A stretch of DNA of 64,000 nucleotides, from positions 1 through 64,000 of the forward strand of contig JABCPU010000017.1 in the NCBI GenBank assembly GCA_016800925.1, read 5' to 3'. The position numbers and the translations under genes were made by a program. Below, piece by piece: positions 23,533-32,899 of this stretch. Position 1 is the first letter of the stretch, and each line of letters begins with the position of its first letter. The stretch is from Suillus spraguei (taxonomy: Eukaryota; Basidiomycota; Agaricomycetes; Boletales; Suillaceae). The notes beneath the pieces are model-generated. The model was not told where the DNA came from. It saw only the letters and a list, made by a program, of their open reading frames with translations, and made no database searches.

Positions 23533-24369
23533 ATGTCGACCAAAGAATTCGAATACAAGATCGGTCAACCGATAGGTTTTGATGGAGATCGTGATAACTC
23601 TCGCGAGTTTATCCAGTCGTGCAATTTGCACTTTGACATCAATGAAAAGCTTTACACCACCGACAAGCAGAAGATCATCTACATAACATCCTTCATGACA
23701 GAGAAGAACGCCAAGTCATGGAAGGAACAATTCCTTGAACACGCCCAATCTACCGACACTTCGGGACAAAAAGTTGGTTATGGGACGATGGTGGATTTTA
23801 TGAAGAGCTTCAACGAAGCATTCCAACCAGTGGATACCAGAATGACCGCGCTTACACGTCTCAGAGATCTTAAACAAGGAACTGGAGATCTCCATACCTA
23901 CGTCGCTGACTTTGAGGCACTTGCAGCCAAGGCTCAGGTCACCGACAATGCGACGAAGATCCAGTTCTTCCAAGACGGTCTTAACTGGGGTATCCTCACA
24001 AAGCTTTTCAATACAGGAGATGTCTCCGAGATATTCAGAGATGTTGTGTTGCAATGCGTTGCTATTGACAACGCCCATCATCGGCTTAACGCCATGAGGA
24101 CACGTCATGTCCCACAACAAAAGAAGAAGAACTATGGGAATGCACGGTATATTCCGAACCGTGATTCTAACGCAATGGTCGTAGATCGAATCTCCGACAT
24201 GGAAAGATCCGAATGCATGAAGAAAGGGCAATGCTTCGGATGCAGAAAGACAGGACACCGTATCCATAATTGTCCTGACAGAAAGAAGAAAACCCCGCTC
24301 CGACAAACCGAAGTCAAAGGGGAAGAAGAAGATGAAGAGACTGTACGACGGGTTGTGGAGGATTTTTGA
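23533..24369 (+). CDS. Gag-like protein with CCHC zinc knuckle
   Basis: 278 codons from ATG at 23533 (context ACCATGT) to a TGA at 24367-24369. The middle has the Ty3/gypsy Gag features (MVDFMKSFNEAFQPVDTR, LRDLKQGTGDLHTYVADFE). Near the C terminus is one zinc knuckle, CFGCRKTGHRIHNC, followed by a basic and then an acidic tail. It would form the particle and bind the element RNA. The stop codon overlaps the pol start as TGATG, so pol is probably made by termination and reinitiation rather than by frameshifting. Confidence 0.9.
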   Translation: MSTKEFEYKIGQPIGFDGDRDNSREFIQSCNLHFDINEKLYTTDKQKIIYITSFMTEKNAKSWKEQFLEHAQSTDTSGQKVGYGTMVDFMKSFNEAFQPVDTRMTALTRLRDLKQGTGDLHTYVADFEALAAKAQVTDNATKIQFFQDGLNWGILTKLFNTGDVSEIFRDVVLQCVAIDNAHHRLNAMRTRHVPQQKKKNYGNARYIPNRDSNAMVVDRISDMERSECMKKGQCFGCRKTGHRIHNCPDRKKKTPLRQTEVKGEEEDEETVRRVVEDF

Positions 24370-27300
24370 TGTGGAGAAACAAAGATTCGACGTATGTTTC
24401 TCCCAATGTAATACTAAGACTTGTACGTGCTGTAGGTGAAAGAAAAGAACTTCGTGTCCCAATCACCCTCCACTCGCGTACTCGTTTGAAATCCGTCGAC
24501 ACTACCGCTGTTATTGATTCCGGAGCAGCAGGAACATTCATCTCAGAGGAGTTTGTGAAACTCCACCAAATCACACGACGAAAACTCAAGGAACCATTTC
24601 GAGTTACAACGGCAGATGGAACCCTCATAAAAGGAGGACCTATCACGCATTACTGCCTCCTAGTGGTCAAGATTGACGATCGAACCATGTATGGAAAATT
24701 CAATATTACCAAACTCGGAAGAAGAGACCAAATCCTCCTTGGAATTCCTTGGTTACGAGCAATGAACCCAATTATAGATTGGGCTGCTGAAACGCTTGTC
24801 CTTTCACGGACAGACAAATCAGACGAGATCGAAATCGATCTGGATAAAGACCGAGAGAAGAACGGGTTGCCCCGACTATTCAAACATCATACCAAATGGC
24901 AACATTCTCGACTCCCGAAACCATTCATCGCTTCTCCCGCCGATGCTCCAGAAGATCCAGAACCAGAAGTACGTACTCCACGTACTGCAGAACCCACTCC
25001 ACGTGTACAACTGCCGCGAGCAGTATCACCGATTCCCCGCGCAGAGAAGCGCAAGAATGAATCTGAACCCGAGCATCGGGTCGGACAAGAACCTATTGAA
25101 CAACGGCCAATAGAAGAACAGAAACATGGAAAGAGGAAAACAGAGGAAGAACTCCCAGGACGAGACACCAATGTACCAAAACTGTCCAAGTTCTTTGTTC
25201 CCCCGAAAACTCTTTCAGCTTCGATTGAAGAAATCCCGGATAAGGAAGAACCCGTGCCTTCGTTGATCCCAACCGAAGATGATGACCAATTTGACACCAT
25301 GCACGACGTCTGGCATGCTCCAGAAGTGCGCGAAATTTCCTCTTATGAACTAGGAGAAGGAGAATTTCTTGTGGAATATGACACCGACGGGATTAGCATG
25401 AGGATCATAGAAGAAGTATCCATGAATACACCCTTGACACGTGACGGAACTTCTCACCTTGAACAATCCTCTCCCTATTCTTCAATTCCACCCCCTCCTC
25501 CGAAATACAGTAACAAAGCTCAGGAATTCGCTACGGACGAGAAGGAAAAGAAAAAGAAATCCTTCGAAGAATTGGTCCCGGATTATTTGCACGACTTCGC
25601 AGACGTCTTTGCTAAAGACGGACTGAACAAACTACCCCCTGAACGTCCTGGTATCGATCATCGGATCGACACCAAACCCGGTTTTATTCCTCGTACATCT
25701 AAAGTTTACCCGCTATCGGAGAAAGAACGCGCTGCTGTCAAAACGTTTATCAATGAAAACGTTGCGAAAGGCTTTATCTCGGAATCAAAGTCACCTCAAG
25801 CCAGTGGCTTCTTTTCGTGGGAAAGAAAAGCGGTGAACTGCGTCCCTGTCAAGATTATCGCTACATCAATGATTGGACAGTCAAAACGCATATCCGCTCC
25901 CACTCCCTATTTCCCTTGTCGCACGTCTTCACAACGCACAGTTCTTTACGAAAATGGATATCCGGTCCGGCTATAACAACATTCGCATCCATCCTGATGA
26001 TAGGTGGAAAGCTGCTTTTACCACGGAATTTGGCCTATTCGAACCGAACGTCATGTTCTTCGGCCTTTGTAATTCCCCAGCAACTTTCCAAGCATACATG
26101 AATCGCACCTTTCAACAGGAAATCAATGAAGGATGGATGGTTATCTATATGGACGATATCTTGATTTTCTCTACGACGATGGCAGAACACCGCGAGCGAA
26201 CCAGACGAGTTCTGATAAAAATACGGAAGGAACACTTGTTCCTGAAACCGGAGAAATGTACCTTCGATGCAGAAGAAGTGGAATACCTCGGAATGATAAT
26301 TCGCCCCGGACAAGTTGCTATGGATACCGCCAAGACCAAGGGGATCTCTGAATGGCCAATCCCGAAATCTGTAAAAGATGTTCGGTCATTCCTCGGTTTC
26401 TGCAACTTCTACCGCACGTTCATCTCCCATTATTCTGACATCGCCAGACCCCTTATCGACTTAACGAAAAAGGATAAGGCCTTTGAATGGTCAACCGAAT
26501 GTATGGACACCTTTGAAGAACTGAAACGACGCTTCACCTCCCAACCGGTACTCCGTAATCCTGATCCCTCCCGGCAATTTGCTATTGCTACCGATGCTTC
26601 GCTTGTAGCAACTGGCGGAGTTCTTTTACAGACTGATGAAAATGGTGTTTATCACCCATGTGCATACCTTTCACAGTCCTTGAACCCTGCAGAACGCAAT
26701 TACCAGATCTTTGATAGGGAACTCCTTGCCGTGATCCGGGCACTGAACGAATGGCGTCATTATCTTGAAGGAAACTCACACCCCGTCTTGGTATTCACTG
26801 ACCACAAGAACCTTCTGTACTTTAGAAGTGCACAGAAGCTTACCCGCCGCCAAGCACGTTGGCAATTGATTCTGTCTATCTATGACATCGAACTGCATCA
26901 CGTTGCAGGTACTAAATTAGCAGTACCCGATGCACTTTCCCGCCGACCCGACTATGATTCCGGCAAAGACGATAACGAGGACCAGACCCTCCTCCCTGAC
27001 GCTCTATTCGTTCGTCTTATTGACACCGACTTGAAGGATGTACTGTCATCCTCTGACCCCCTCGACGATCCTGTATTCAAGACAGCGTCTGATGCCCTTG
27101 ATGGAGTGTGCCTTCCTCCTATGAAATCGGCACTCTCCGATTGGAAGATTGAGGAGAACGTCCTCTATTTTAAAAATCGCGCCTATATTCCACCGGCGCA
27201 TCGCTCCTGATATCCTGACGCGGTATCATGATCATCCTACCGCGGGTCATCCCGGTAGATTCAAAACCGAAGAACTAGTGAAACGGGAAGCCTGGTGGCC

Positions 27301-28471
27301 TGCTATGGGCTCTTATATTCGAAAATACGTTGAGGGTTGCGCCCTTTGTCAGCAAATGAAAGCGGATACGCATCCTGTTCGGCCCCCGCTTACGCCTATC
27401 CCCTCATCGGCTGTTCGCCCGTTCTCTCAGATCTCCGTCGACCTTATCACTGACCTCCCGATCTCTGGAGGCTTTGACAGTATTATGGTCGTGGTAGACC
27501 ATGGCCTTACGAAGGGGGTAATTATCATCCCTTGTTTGAAAACCATCACCTCAGAAGGCGTTGCTAAGCTATTTTTGAAACACGTATACCGACGATTTGG
27601 ACTCCACGACAAAGTTATCTCGGATCGAGGGCCGCAATTCCTATCCCGCTTCTCAAAGGAACTTGCCCGACTTCTCGACTACGTCATCGCTCCTTCCACG
27701 GCTTACCACCCGCAGACTGATGGTCAAACGGAAAGGCTCAATCAAGAACTTGAGACGTATCTACGCATTTATTGTCGCAACAACCCTGAAGATTGGGTAG
27801 AACACTTACCAATTGCCGAATTCGTCCACAACCACCGAAAACACGATGCAAGGAATGCATCACCCTTCTATTTGATGATGGGATATGAACCACGTGCTAT
27901 CCCTCACCTCATCCCAGATTCATCTGTCCCCGCAGCAGAAGATCGAGTACGATCTCTGCAGAAGATAAGAGAAGAAGCAATCGCCTGTCATAATATTGCA
28001 ATGCAGACAATGGCCGAACGATCCCGAGGAGATAAGTACACCCCATGGAAGATCGGAGATAAGGTGTGGTTATCTGCCGCTAATCTTAGACTCAAACTCC
28101 CATCAAGGAAACTCGCCCCAAAGCGATACGGACCGTTCCCGGTCATCGATGTCCTATCTCCCATCACGTTCACGCTTAAGCTCCCTCCGCAGTGGAAAAT
28201 TCATCCTACATTCCACGCTTCTGTCTTATCGTCCTATAGCGAAACAGATGTACACGGCCCGAACTTCCCCGAACCACCACCTGACATCATCGAGGAAGAA
28301 GAAGAATATGAAATAGAAGCTATTCTTTCTCACAAAGGAACCGGCATTCGCCGACGCTATCTCGTTTCTTGGAAAGGATACTCATCGGGAGATAACGAAT
28401 GGCTCCCAGAAAAGAACTTGAAGAACTCCGCTCGAATCTTGAAAGCTTATAAGAAGCAACACGCCCTCTAA
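24369..28471 (+). CDS. Pol polyprotein: protease, RT, RNase H, integrase, chromodomain
   Basis: Starts at the ATG overlapping the gag stop. Order of domains: aspartic protease (AVIDSGAAGTFIS near 24510), a long proline- and glutamate-rich linker, reverse transcriptase with YMDD near 26147-26158, RNase H (AIATDASLVATGG), the integrase zinc finger (H-x3-H then CALCQQMK), the DDE core (SVDLITDLP, ISDRGPQFLSRF), and a C-terminal chromodomain (IEAILSHKGTGIRRRYLVSW, KGYSSGDNEWLP). The frame is lost and regained at three places, each one base short: the T run at 25812-25815, the A run at 25883-25886 and near 27205. As written the gene cannot make full Pol. Either the copy is newly dead or the assembly is wrong at these bases. 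Confidence 0.9.
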
Positions 28472-28525
28472 CTCTTTCCTCAGTCAATCAACCGCACTAG
28501 CACTTGATCAACTACCAACATCGAA

Positions 28526-29995
28526 ATGTCTTTCCCCACTGCCTACATTACACCCGTCATCGCTACCACCAATGACTCCGACTCTGAAACCGAACGATAC
28601 GGAACCCTTACCGCTGAGATCGACAACTCCTCCTACATCGAAGCCGCCATTCTCTGCGAGGGACATGCCCTCGAGATCGAAAGAATCCTTACTGAAAGAG
28701 GCGCCTTCCCTGCACTCCTCATCGTCAACATCATTCGCATCGCAGCCCTCATTGAAGCCACTGCCAAAGAAACAACAGAAATTACTCTCCGTCACCGCTT
28801 CCTTCATCTTCAAAAACGCATTCGTGCTTACGCTATGTTGCTTCTTCCCGATTCCTTTAAGAATGATGTTGAAGAAGCTATTCATATCATTGCCGAACGT
28901 CGAGCAGGTGTTGCTCGACCTCCCTCTCCGCAGGAAGATGCGCCACTTCCTATCCCAGCACCCTCTTCTTCATGCGCTTATACTAGTCTTGATGCCTTTA
29001 CTGGCTTATACACTGCTGTCCAAGAGATCGGACAACTTACAAACCAAGTCGTTGAAACCATCCAACAGTCCGTCAATGAAACAAGAGCAGCCCGAAACTT
29101 AGTGGAAGAAGCCATTACTGATCTACAACAAACGCAAAGTGATCTTGCTTCTCCGCGAACCCCATCCCCGATTCAACGACCAACTTCACCACCTCCTATT
29201 ACAGTTACCCATGAACACCCAGCATGGCTATATGAACCATGCACGGAGGAGCAGTATGCGGCCGCTAAATCGTTAGGGATTTCTGCCACTGAGTTGGTAA
29301 CCCTCGGCCCTCGACTTCGCGACCTTCATATTCATCCTCCTATGGCTATTCCACCATCATTCGGTCCTATGGATCCTGTTTCACCGGTCTTAGTAAAAGA
29401 CTTCGGCATCACTTCCCCCTCTTCATCCACCGAACTCCTTGCGACTGCCGAACGAACAGTGACCCCAGATCTCCCCACATCGGCATACACGTTATCCATC
29501 GCCCAACAAGCGCAGCTTAAGCGACAGAACACCCTTGCCTTAAAACGTATGACAAAGAAGAAGGGAAAGAAGCGCGCTAGATCCACCAGTCCCATGCCCA
29601 TCATTTCCCCGTCTCCTCTACGCAAAGTTTCTTCCAACCCTGACGAGAACATGAAGTGCCGGATCTGTGGATTACTAGGACATCGCCAAAAGAACTGCGC
29701 GGAGTATCAGTGCAAGGTTTGCAGATATTGGTCGCCCACTCATTTATCTCTCTATTGTCCTGACCGAGTTGGGTCTCCACCCTTCAAGTTAACTTGGAAG
29801 GATGAAGGATTTTACGACGCACTCCGTGCTTGGGAAAAGCAGCTTGACGATGAACGCATTCGTGCAGAGAAGAGGAAAGACTCTAAGCGTCGCGCTGGTC
29901 TAGAAGAAGCGAAGTATATGATGGATGGATCATTTGCTGATGAAGACTACGAGTTTAGTGATGACCCCGTCTACTATGCGAATCAAGATGTGTAA
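28526..29995 (+). CDS. additional retroelement ORF with two Cys-rich zinc knuckles
   Basis: A 489-codon frame starts 54 bp after the pol stop and ends 32 bp before the 3' LTR, with no stop or frame change. The N-terminal half is helical (LCEGHALEIERILTERG, LHLQKRIRAYAMLL). The centre is Pro/Ser/Thr rich with SPxP motifs. A basic patch (KRMTKKKGKKRARSTS) is followed by CRICGLLGHRQKNC, then CKVCRYWSPTHLSLYC, and a charged helical end (AWEKQLDDERIRAEKRKDSK). It occupies the place of an env gene but has no signal peptide or membrane segment, so it is not an envelope protein. It may be a second nucleic-acid-binding Gag-like product. I know similar free-standing CCHC proteins in mushroom genomes but no proven role. 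Confidence 0.85.
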   Translation: MSFPTAYITPVIATTNDSDSETERYGTLTAEIDNSSYIEAAILCEGHALEIERILTERGAFPALLIVNIIRIAALIEATAKETTEITLRHRFLHLQKRIRAYAMLLLPDSFKNDVEEAIHIIAERRAGVARPPSPQEDAPLPIPAPSSSCAYTSLDAFTGLYTAVQEIGQLTNQVVETIQQSVNETRAARNLVEEAITDLQQTQSDLASPRTPSPIQRPTSPPPITVTHEHPAWLYEPCTEEQYAAAKSLGISATELVTLGPRLRDLHIHPPMAIPPSFGPMDPVSPVLVKDFGITSPSSSTELLATAERTVTPDLPTSAYTLSIAQQAQLKRQNTLALKRMTKKKGKKRARSTSPMPIISPSPLRKVSSNPDENMKCRICGLLGHRQKNCAEYQCKVCRYWSPTHLSLYCPDRVGSPPFKLTWKDEGFYDALRAWEKQLDDERIRAEKRKDSKRRAGLEEAKYMMDGSFADEDYEFSDDPVYYANQDV

Positions 29996-30014
29996 AGCCG
30001 GTGACTTTACGTGT

Positions 30015-30024
30015 AAAAAGGGGG
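30015..30024 (+). other. polypurine tract
   Basis: AAAAAGGGGG ends three bases before the 3' LTR. This is the expected plus-strand DNA primer of the element. Confidence 0.75.
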
Positions 30025-30027
30025 TAA

Positions 30028-30503
30028 TGTTACAATCGTACGTGCCCCTATTCATTTTCTTATCTCATTTACTGTGTATATTACATAACATGACTTAGAC
30101 TCATATGCTCAACGCATCTGTACTATAGTTGCCTTCCTTCTTTGGATACGCACTTACGTTCTCACACTTCTCTTGGTCTGTGCGCACATATTGGCCTATT
30201 TAAGCACAGTGTACTTGTAGTAGATTCCCTACTTTAATCTTACTGGGTTTTACCTGGAATCTCCTTCGCTTAGGTCTCCAACCTAAGTCGTCTTGAATCG
30301 TCTCTAAGTCTAAGCACTCCTTAGCCTTAGTCTCTATTCTCGCGGATACCTCTTAGACTTGTCTTAGAGGCTGAACCCTTGATCGTACTCGGAACGCGTT
30401 CCTTGTACTTTCACCTTGTTCTCTTTTGAACATTGTAGGAACTTCCCAGCAGACCGTCTGTGTCTTTTCACTGTCGCTGGTGACGCCACCCCAGTTCGTA
30501 ACA
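30028..30503 (+). repeat. 3' LTR of the chromovirus
   Basis: 476 bp, reads the same as the 5' LTR throughout when compared by eye. It is followed by CCTCT and then by the right remainder of the older solo LTR. Confidence 0.95.
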
Positions 30504-31831
30504 CCTCTCCTGGACATTGTAAGAACCTCCCAGCAGACCGTCTGTGTCTTTTCACTGTTGCTGGTGATGCCACCCCAGTTCATAACAAGAGCCTTGTCTT
30601 GTTGTGGTCGGCCAGAGGGGACAAGCCATGAAGTCCTGCGCCAAGTGCCACAACATGAAGGTACAATGTGACCGACCAGTGTCAGTCGATACCAGTGGTC
30701 CTGCAAGAAGCAAGCAGGCGCCGAGATCATGCTCTAGGCCAAAGGCTGCACTGGCCTCCAAGTCCATGGGAAGGACAACCAGAGCAATCTCCCATGCATG
30801 CCAACCAACTCCTATCCTGGAGTCTGAAGAAGGTGTTGAGGATACCAGTCAGTGATATCATTTTTTTGTACTAACATGCTTTAACTCTCGATTGTAGATA
30901 TGTCTGTCACTAGTCATGATGATGCCAACGCTGACCAGCACACCGACTGGCAAACTGATATTGCTACTGAGATGTCAGTTATGCCTGATGATGACATAAT
31001 CGTCGACCAGCCTGCAGCCATTGCTTCTGCAGATGACTTCCCTGCTCACCATTGGCTGGAGGATGCCGATGAAGTCCCCATTCCCATTCCCCCACCAACT
31101 CCCGCTGCCAACTGACTTTCCATCCCTGCAACGCCCCCAACACTCACCATCCATGAATGCATGCTTGCCCTGACTGCTCAGGTCACTGCTATGCAAATGG
31201 CCAACCAGGTTGTCAAAGCCAGGATGAATGTGATGGAACTGGAATTCAAGTCCCACATCTCTGCAATGCGTGCTGAGCTTTCCAATATGCAGAATCCATC
31301 ATTCCTACCGCCAATGATAAGCCATGGCAATGAGTCATCAGCCACTGCATTTGGCATCAGGTACTTGAATGGTGTGTTCGGCCCTTCAGTTGCTCCTATC
31401 CCCCCTTCTGTTGGAATGGGTCAAACCTTGGTGTCTTGCCCTTCTGCTTGTCCTGACATGCAGGGCAGCACATTTACATCTGGACAGGCATCCTCAGCAT
31501 CAGCACATGCTGGTCCTTCATCTGCTCCTACTGGAATTTGACCAAATTTTGCTGTCACATCACCTCCTTCTGCTGCACGCTTGCTCCCCTGATGATGCAG
31601 CAGATTACATAGTTGTACCATAGATTATGTATCAGTTGGCAAATTACGCCTGTATATTACTTAACTTTGAATCAAATTGTTTTGGTATGGATTCCATGTA
31701 CATTGACTCCTTTGTGTGATTCAAGCACCAACAGCATGTCTGCATAGTTGATCTCGGTCGGGTTTGCAGTTGGCATGGTGTAGTATACTTTAGTTCATCT
31801 CGTCTGATCAGAATTCCCCTCCCCACATCAT

Positions 31832-32405
31832 ATTTGACCGAGCCCATTTTGACCGAGGTGGTCCTGGCAAGTATTTGATGATAGCCAGTCTATGAACAAC
31901 CTATTGACCAAGCATATTTTGACCAAGGTGGTCCTGGCAAGTATTGGATGCTAGCTAGTCTATGAACAACCTATTGACTGAGTATATTTTGACCGAGGTG
32001 GTCCTGGCAAGTATTTGATGATAGCTAGTCTATGAGCAACCTATTGACCGAGTATATTTTGACCGAGGTGGTCCTGGCAAGTATTTAATGCTAGCTAGTC
32101 TATGAGCAACCTATTGACCGAGTATATTTTGACTGAGGTGGTCCTGGCAAGTATTTGGTGGTAGCTAGTCTATGAGCAACCTATTGACCGAGTATATTTT
32201 GACTGAGGTGGTCCTGGAAAGCATTTGATGATAAGCTAGTCTATGAACAACCTATTGACCGAGCATATCAGTGGTCCTGGCAAGTGTTTGGTGACAGCTG
32301 GTCTATGAACTTGTTAACCGATCATGAACACCGACCCATTAACTGACCATGAGCACCGACCCATTGACTGACCCTGAATACTGACCTATTGACTGACTAA
32401 TGTCC
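31832..32405 (+). repeat. 69 bp minisatellite, about seven copies, plus 25 bp repeats
   Basis: Units read TTGACCGAGTATATTTTGAC, CGAGGTGGTCCTGGCAAGTA, then GATAGCTAGTCTATGAGCAA, with starts near 31834, 31904, 31974, 32043, 32112, 32181 and 32250. The array continues as four copies of ACCGACCCATTGACTGACC-like units up to 32405. It lies just 3' of the split Cys-rich gene and could be the end of that gene's transposon. Confidence 0.8.
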
Positions 32406-32409
32406 ATGA

Positions 32410-32830
32410 TGCTTCTATATGCTTAGAATCTCGGCCCATCTGTATATATCAGTACCACTGCCCACTCAGCCTGCTTGTTTGTATCAGGTACATACTTCAT
32501 ACACTACCTACCAAAGCCAAAAGAAAAATCTACACTTATCTACTACCCTACATACTATGGGCCCACTGTTGGTATCACAAAAACACTTCAACCGGCCCAC
32601 CTGTTTGTATCAGGTACATATTTCATACACTATTTACCATACACTACCTATCAAAGTCAATAGAAAAGTTTTCACTTATCTACTACACCACATACTATGG
32701 GCCCACTGTTTGTATCAGATAAACACTTGACATCGGCCCACCTGTATTTAACACAACAACACATTGATGGGCCCACATGGGCTGGCCTGTGTAGAACAGG
32801 GATATTTCAGCCTTGGCTGTATGTATTATA
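32410..32830 (+). repeat. GGCCCACC-type repeats at the end of the Plavaka relic
   Basis: Repeats of GGCCCACCTGTTTGTATCAG and CATACTATGGGCCCACTGTT at about 50-120 bp intervals, ending in GGGCCCACATGGGCTGGCCT. The core word is the same as in the 5491-7500 and 15600-16130 arrays but the spacers differ. It lies directly after the C-terminal end of the Plavaka transposase on the minus strand. Confidence 0.65.
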
Positions 32831-32899
32831 CAAGCATAAAGTGACTGCAGTATGTGGATAAACAATGGTTGCTATGTACATTCAGAACAGTGTGGAGGT

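Larger units (their letters stand above)
22859..30503 (+). mobile_element. complete Ty3/gypsy chromovirus, 7,645 bp, target duplication CCTCT
   Basis: Two 476 bp LTRs (22859-23334 and 30028-30503) start TGTTACAATC and end GTTCGTAACA. They look identical by eye. CCTCT at 22854-22858 and 30504-30508 is the target duplication. Inside, in order: leader, gag, pol (protease, reverse transcriptase, RNase H, integrase, chromodomain), an additional ORF, polypurine tract. The identical LTRs say the insertion is recent. The coding defects are three one-base losses in pol. Confidence 0.95.
22462..30587 (+). mobile_element. older solo LTR, split by the inserted chromovirus
   Basis: An LTR of the same family as the complete element runs 22462-22858 and 30509-30587, and is flanked by AGAGC at 22457-22461 and 30588-30592. 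Removing the inner element (22859-30503 plus one CCTCT) restores a single LTR of about 476 bp. It differs from the inner LTRs at many positions (e.g. TGTTACAGTTGTACG at its start), so it is the older insertion. Confidence 0.9.
21314..31541 (+). pseudogene. Zn-cluster-like Cys-rich hypothetical gene, split by nested retroelements
   Basis: Left part: exons 21314-21451, 21504-21681, 21729-22042, 22091 onward and a final exon ending CKRCIEE at 22461, with clean introns 21452-21503, 21682-21728 and 22043-22090. A one-base frame change lies near 22290. Right part: resumes at 30593, reads PCLVVVGQRGQAMKSCAKCH and NMKVQCDRPVSV, has an intron 30848-30897, a TGA at 31113-31115, and ends at 31541. Removing the retroelements and one AGAGC joins the parts in frame, giving a CxxC..CxxC pattern. 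The protein is disordered, Pro/Ser rich with acidic runs. Related proteins occur in many copies in Boletales; no function is known to me. Confidence 0.55.

Noticed and set aside
23716..24462. Minus-strand 248-codon frame opposite gag
   Set aside because: Antisense of a well supported gag ORF with a zinc knuckle; no recognised domain.
24887..25300. Minus-strand 137-codon frame inside pol
   Set aside because: Ser/Gly-rich antisense of the Pro/Glu linker of Pol; no independent support.
28526..29995. Reading the last retroelement ORF as an envelope gene
   Set aside because: No signal peptide, no transmembrane segment; zinc knuckles instead.
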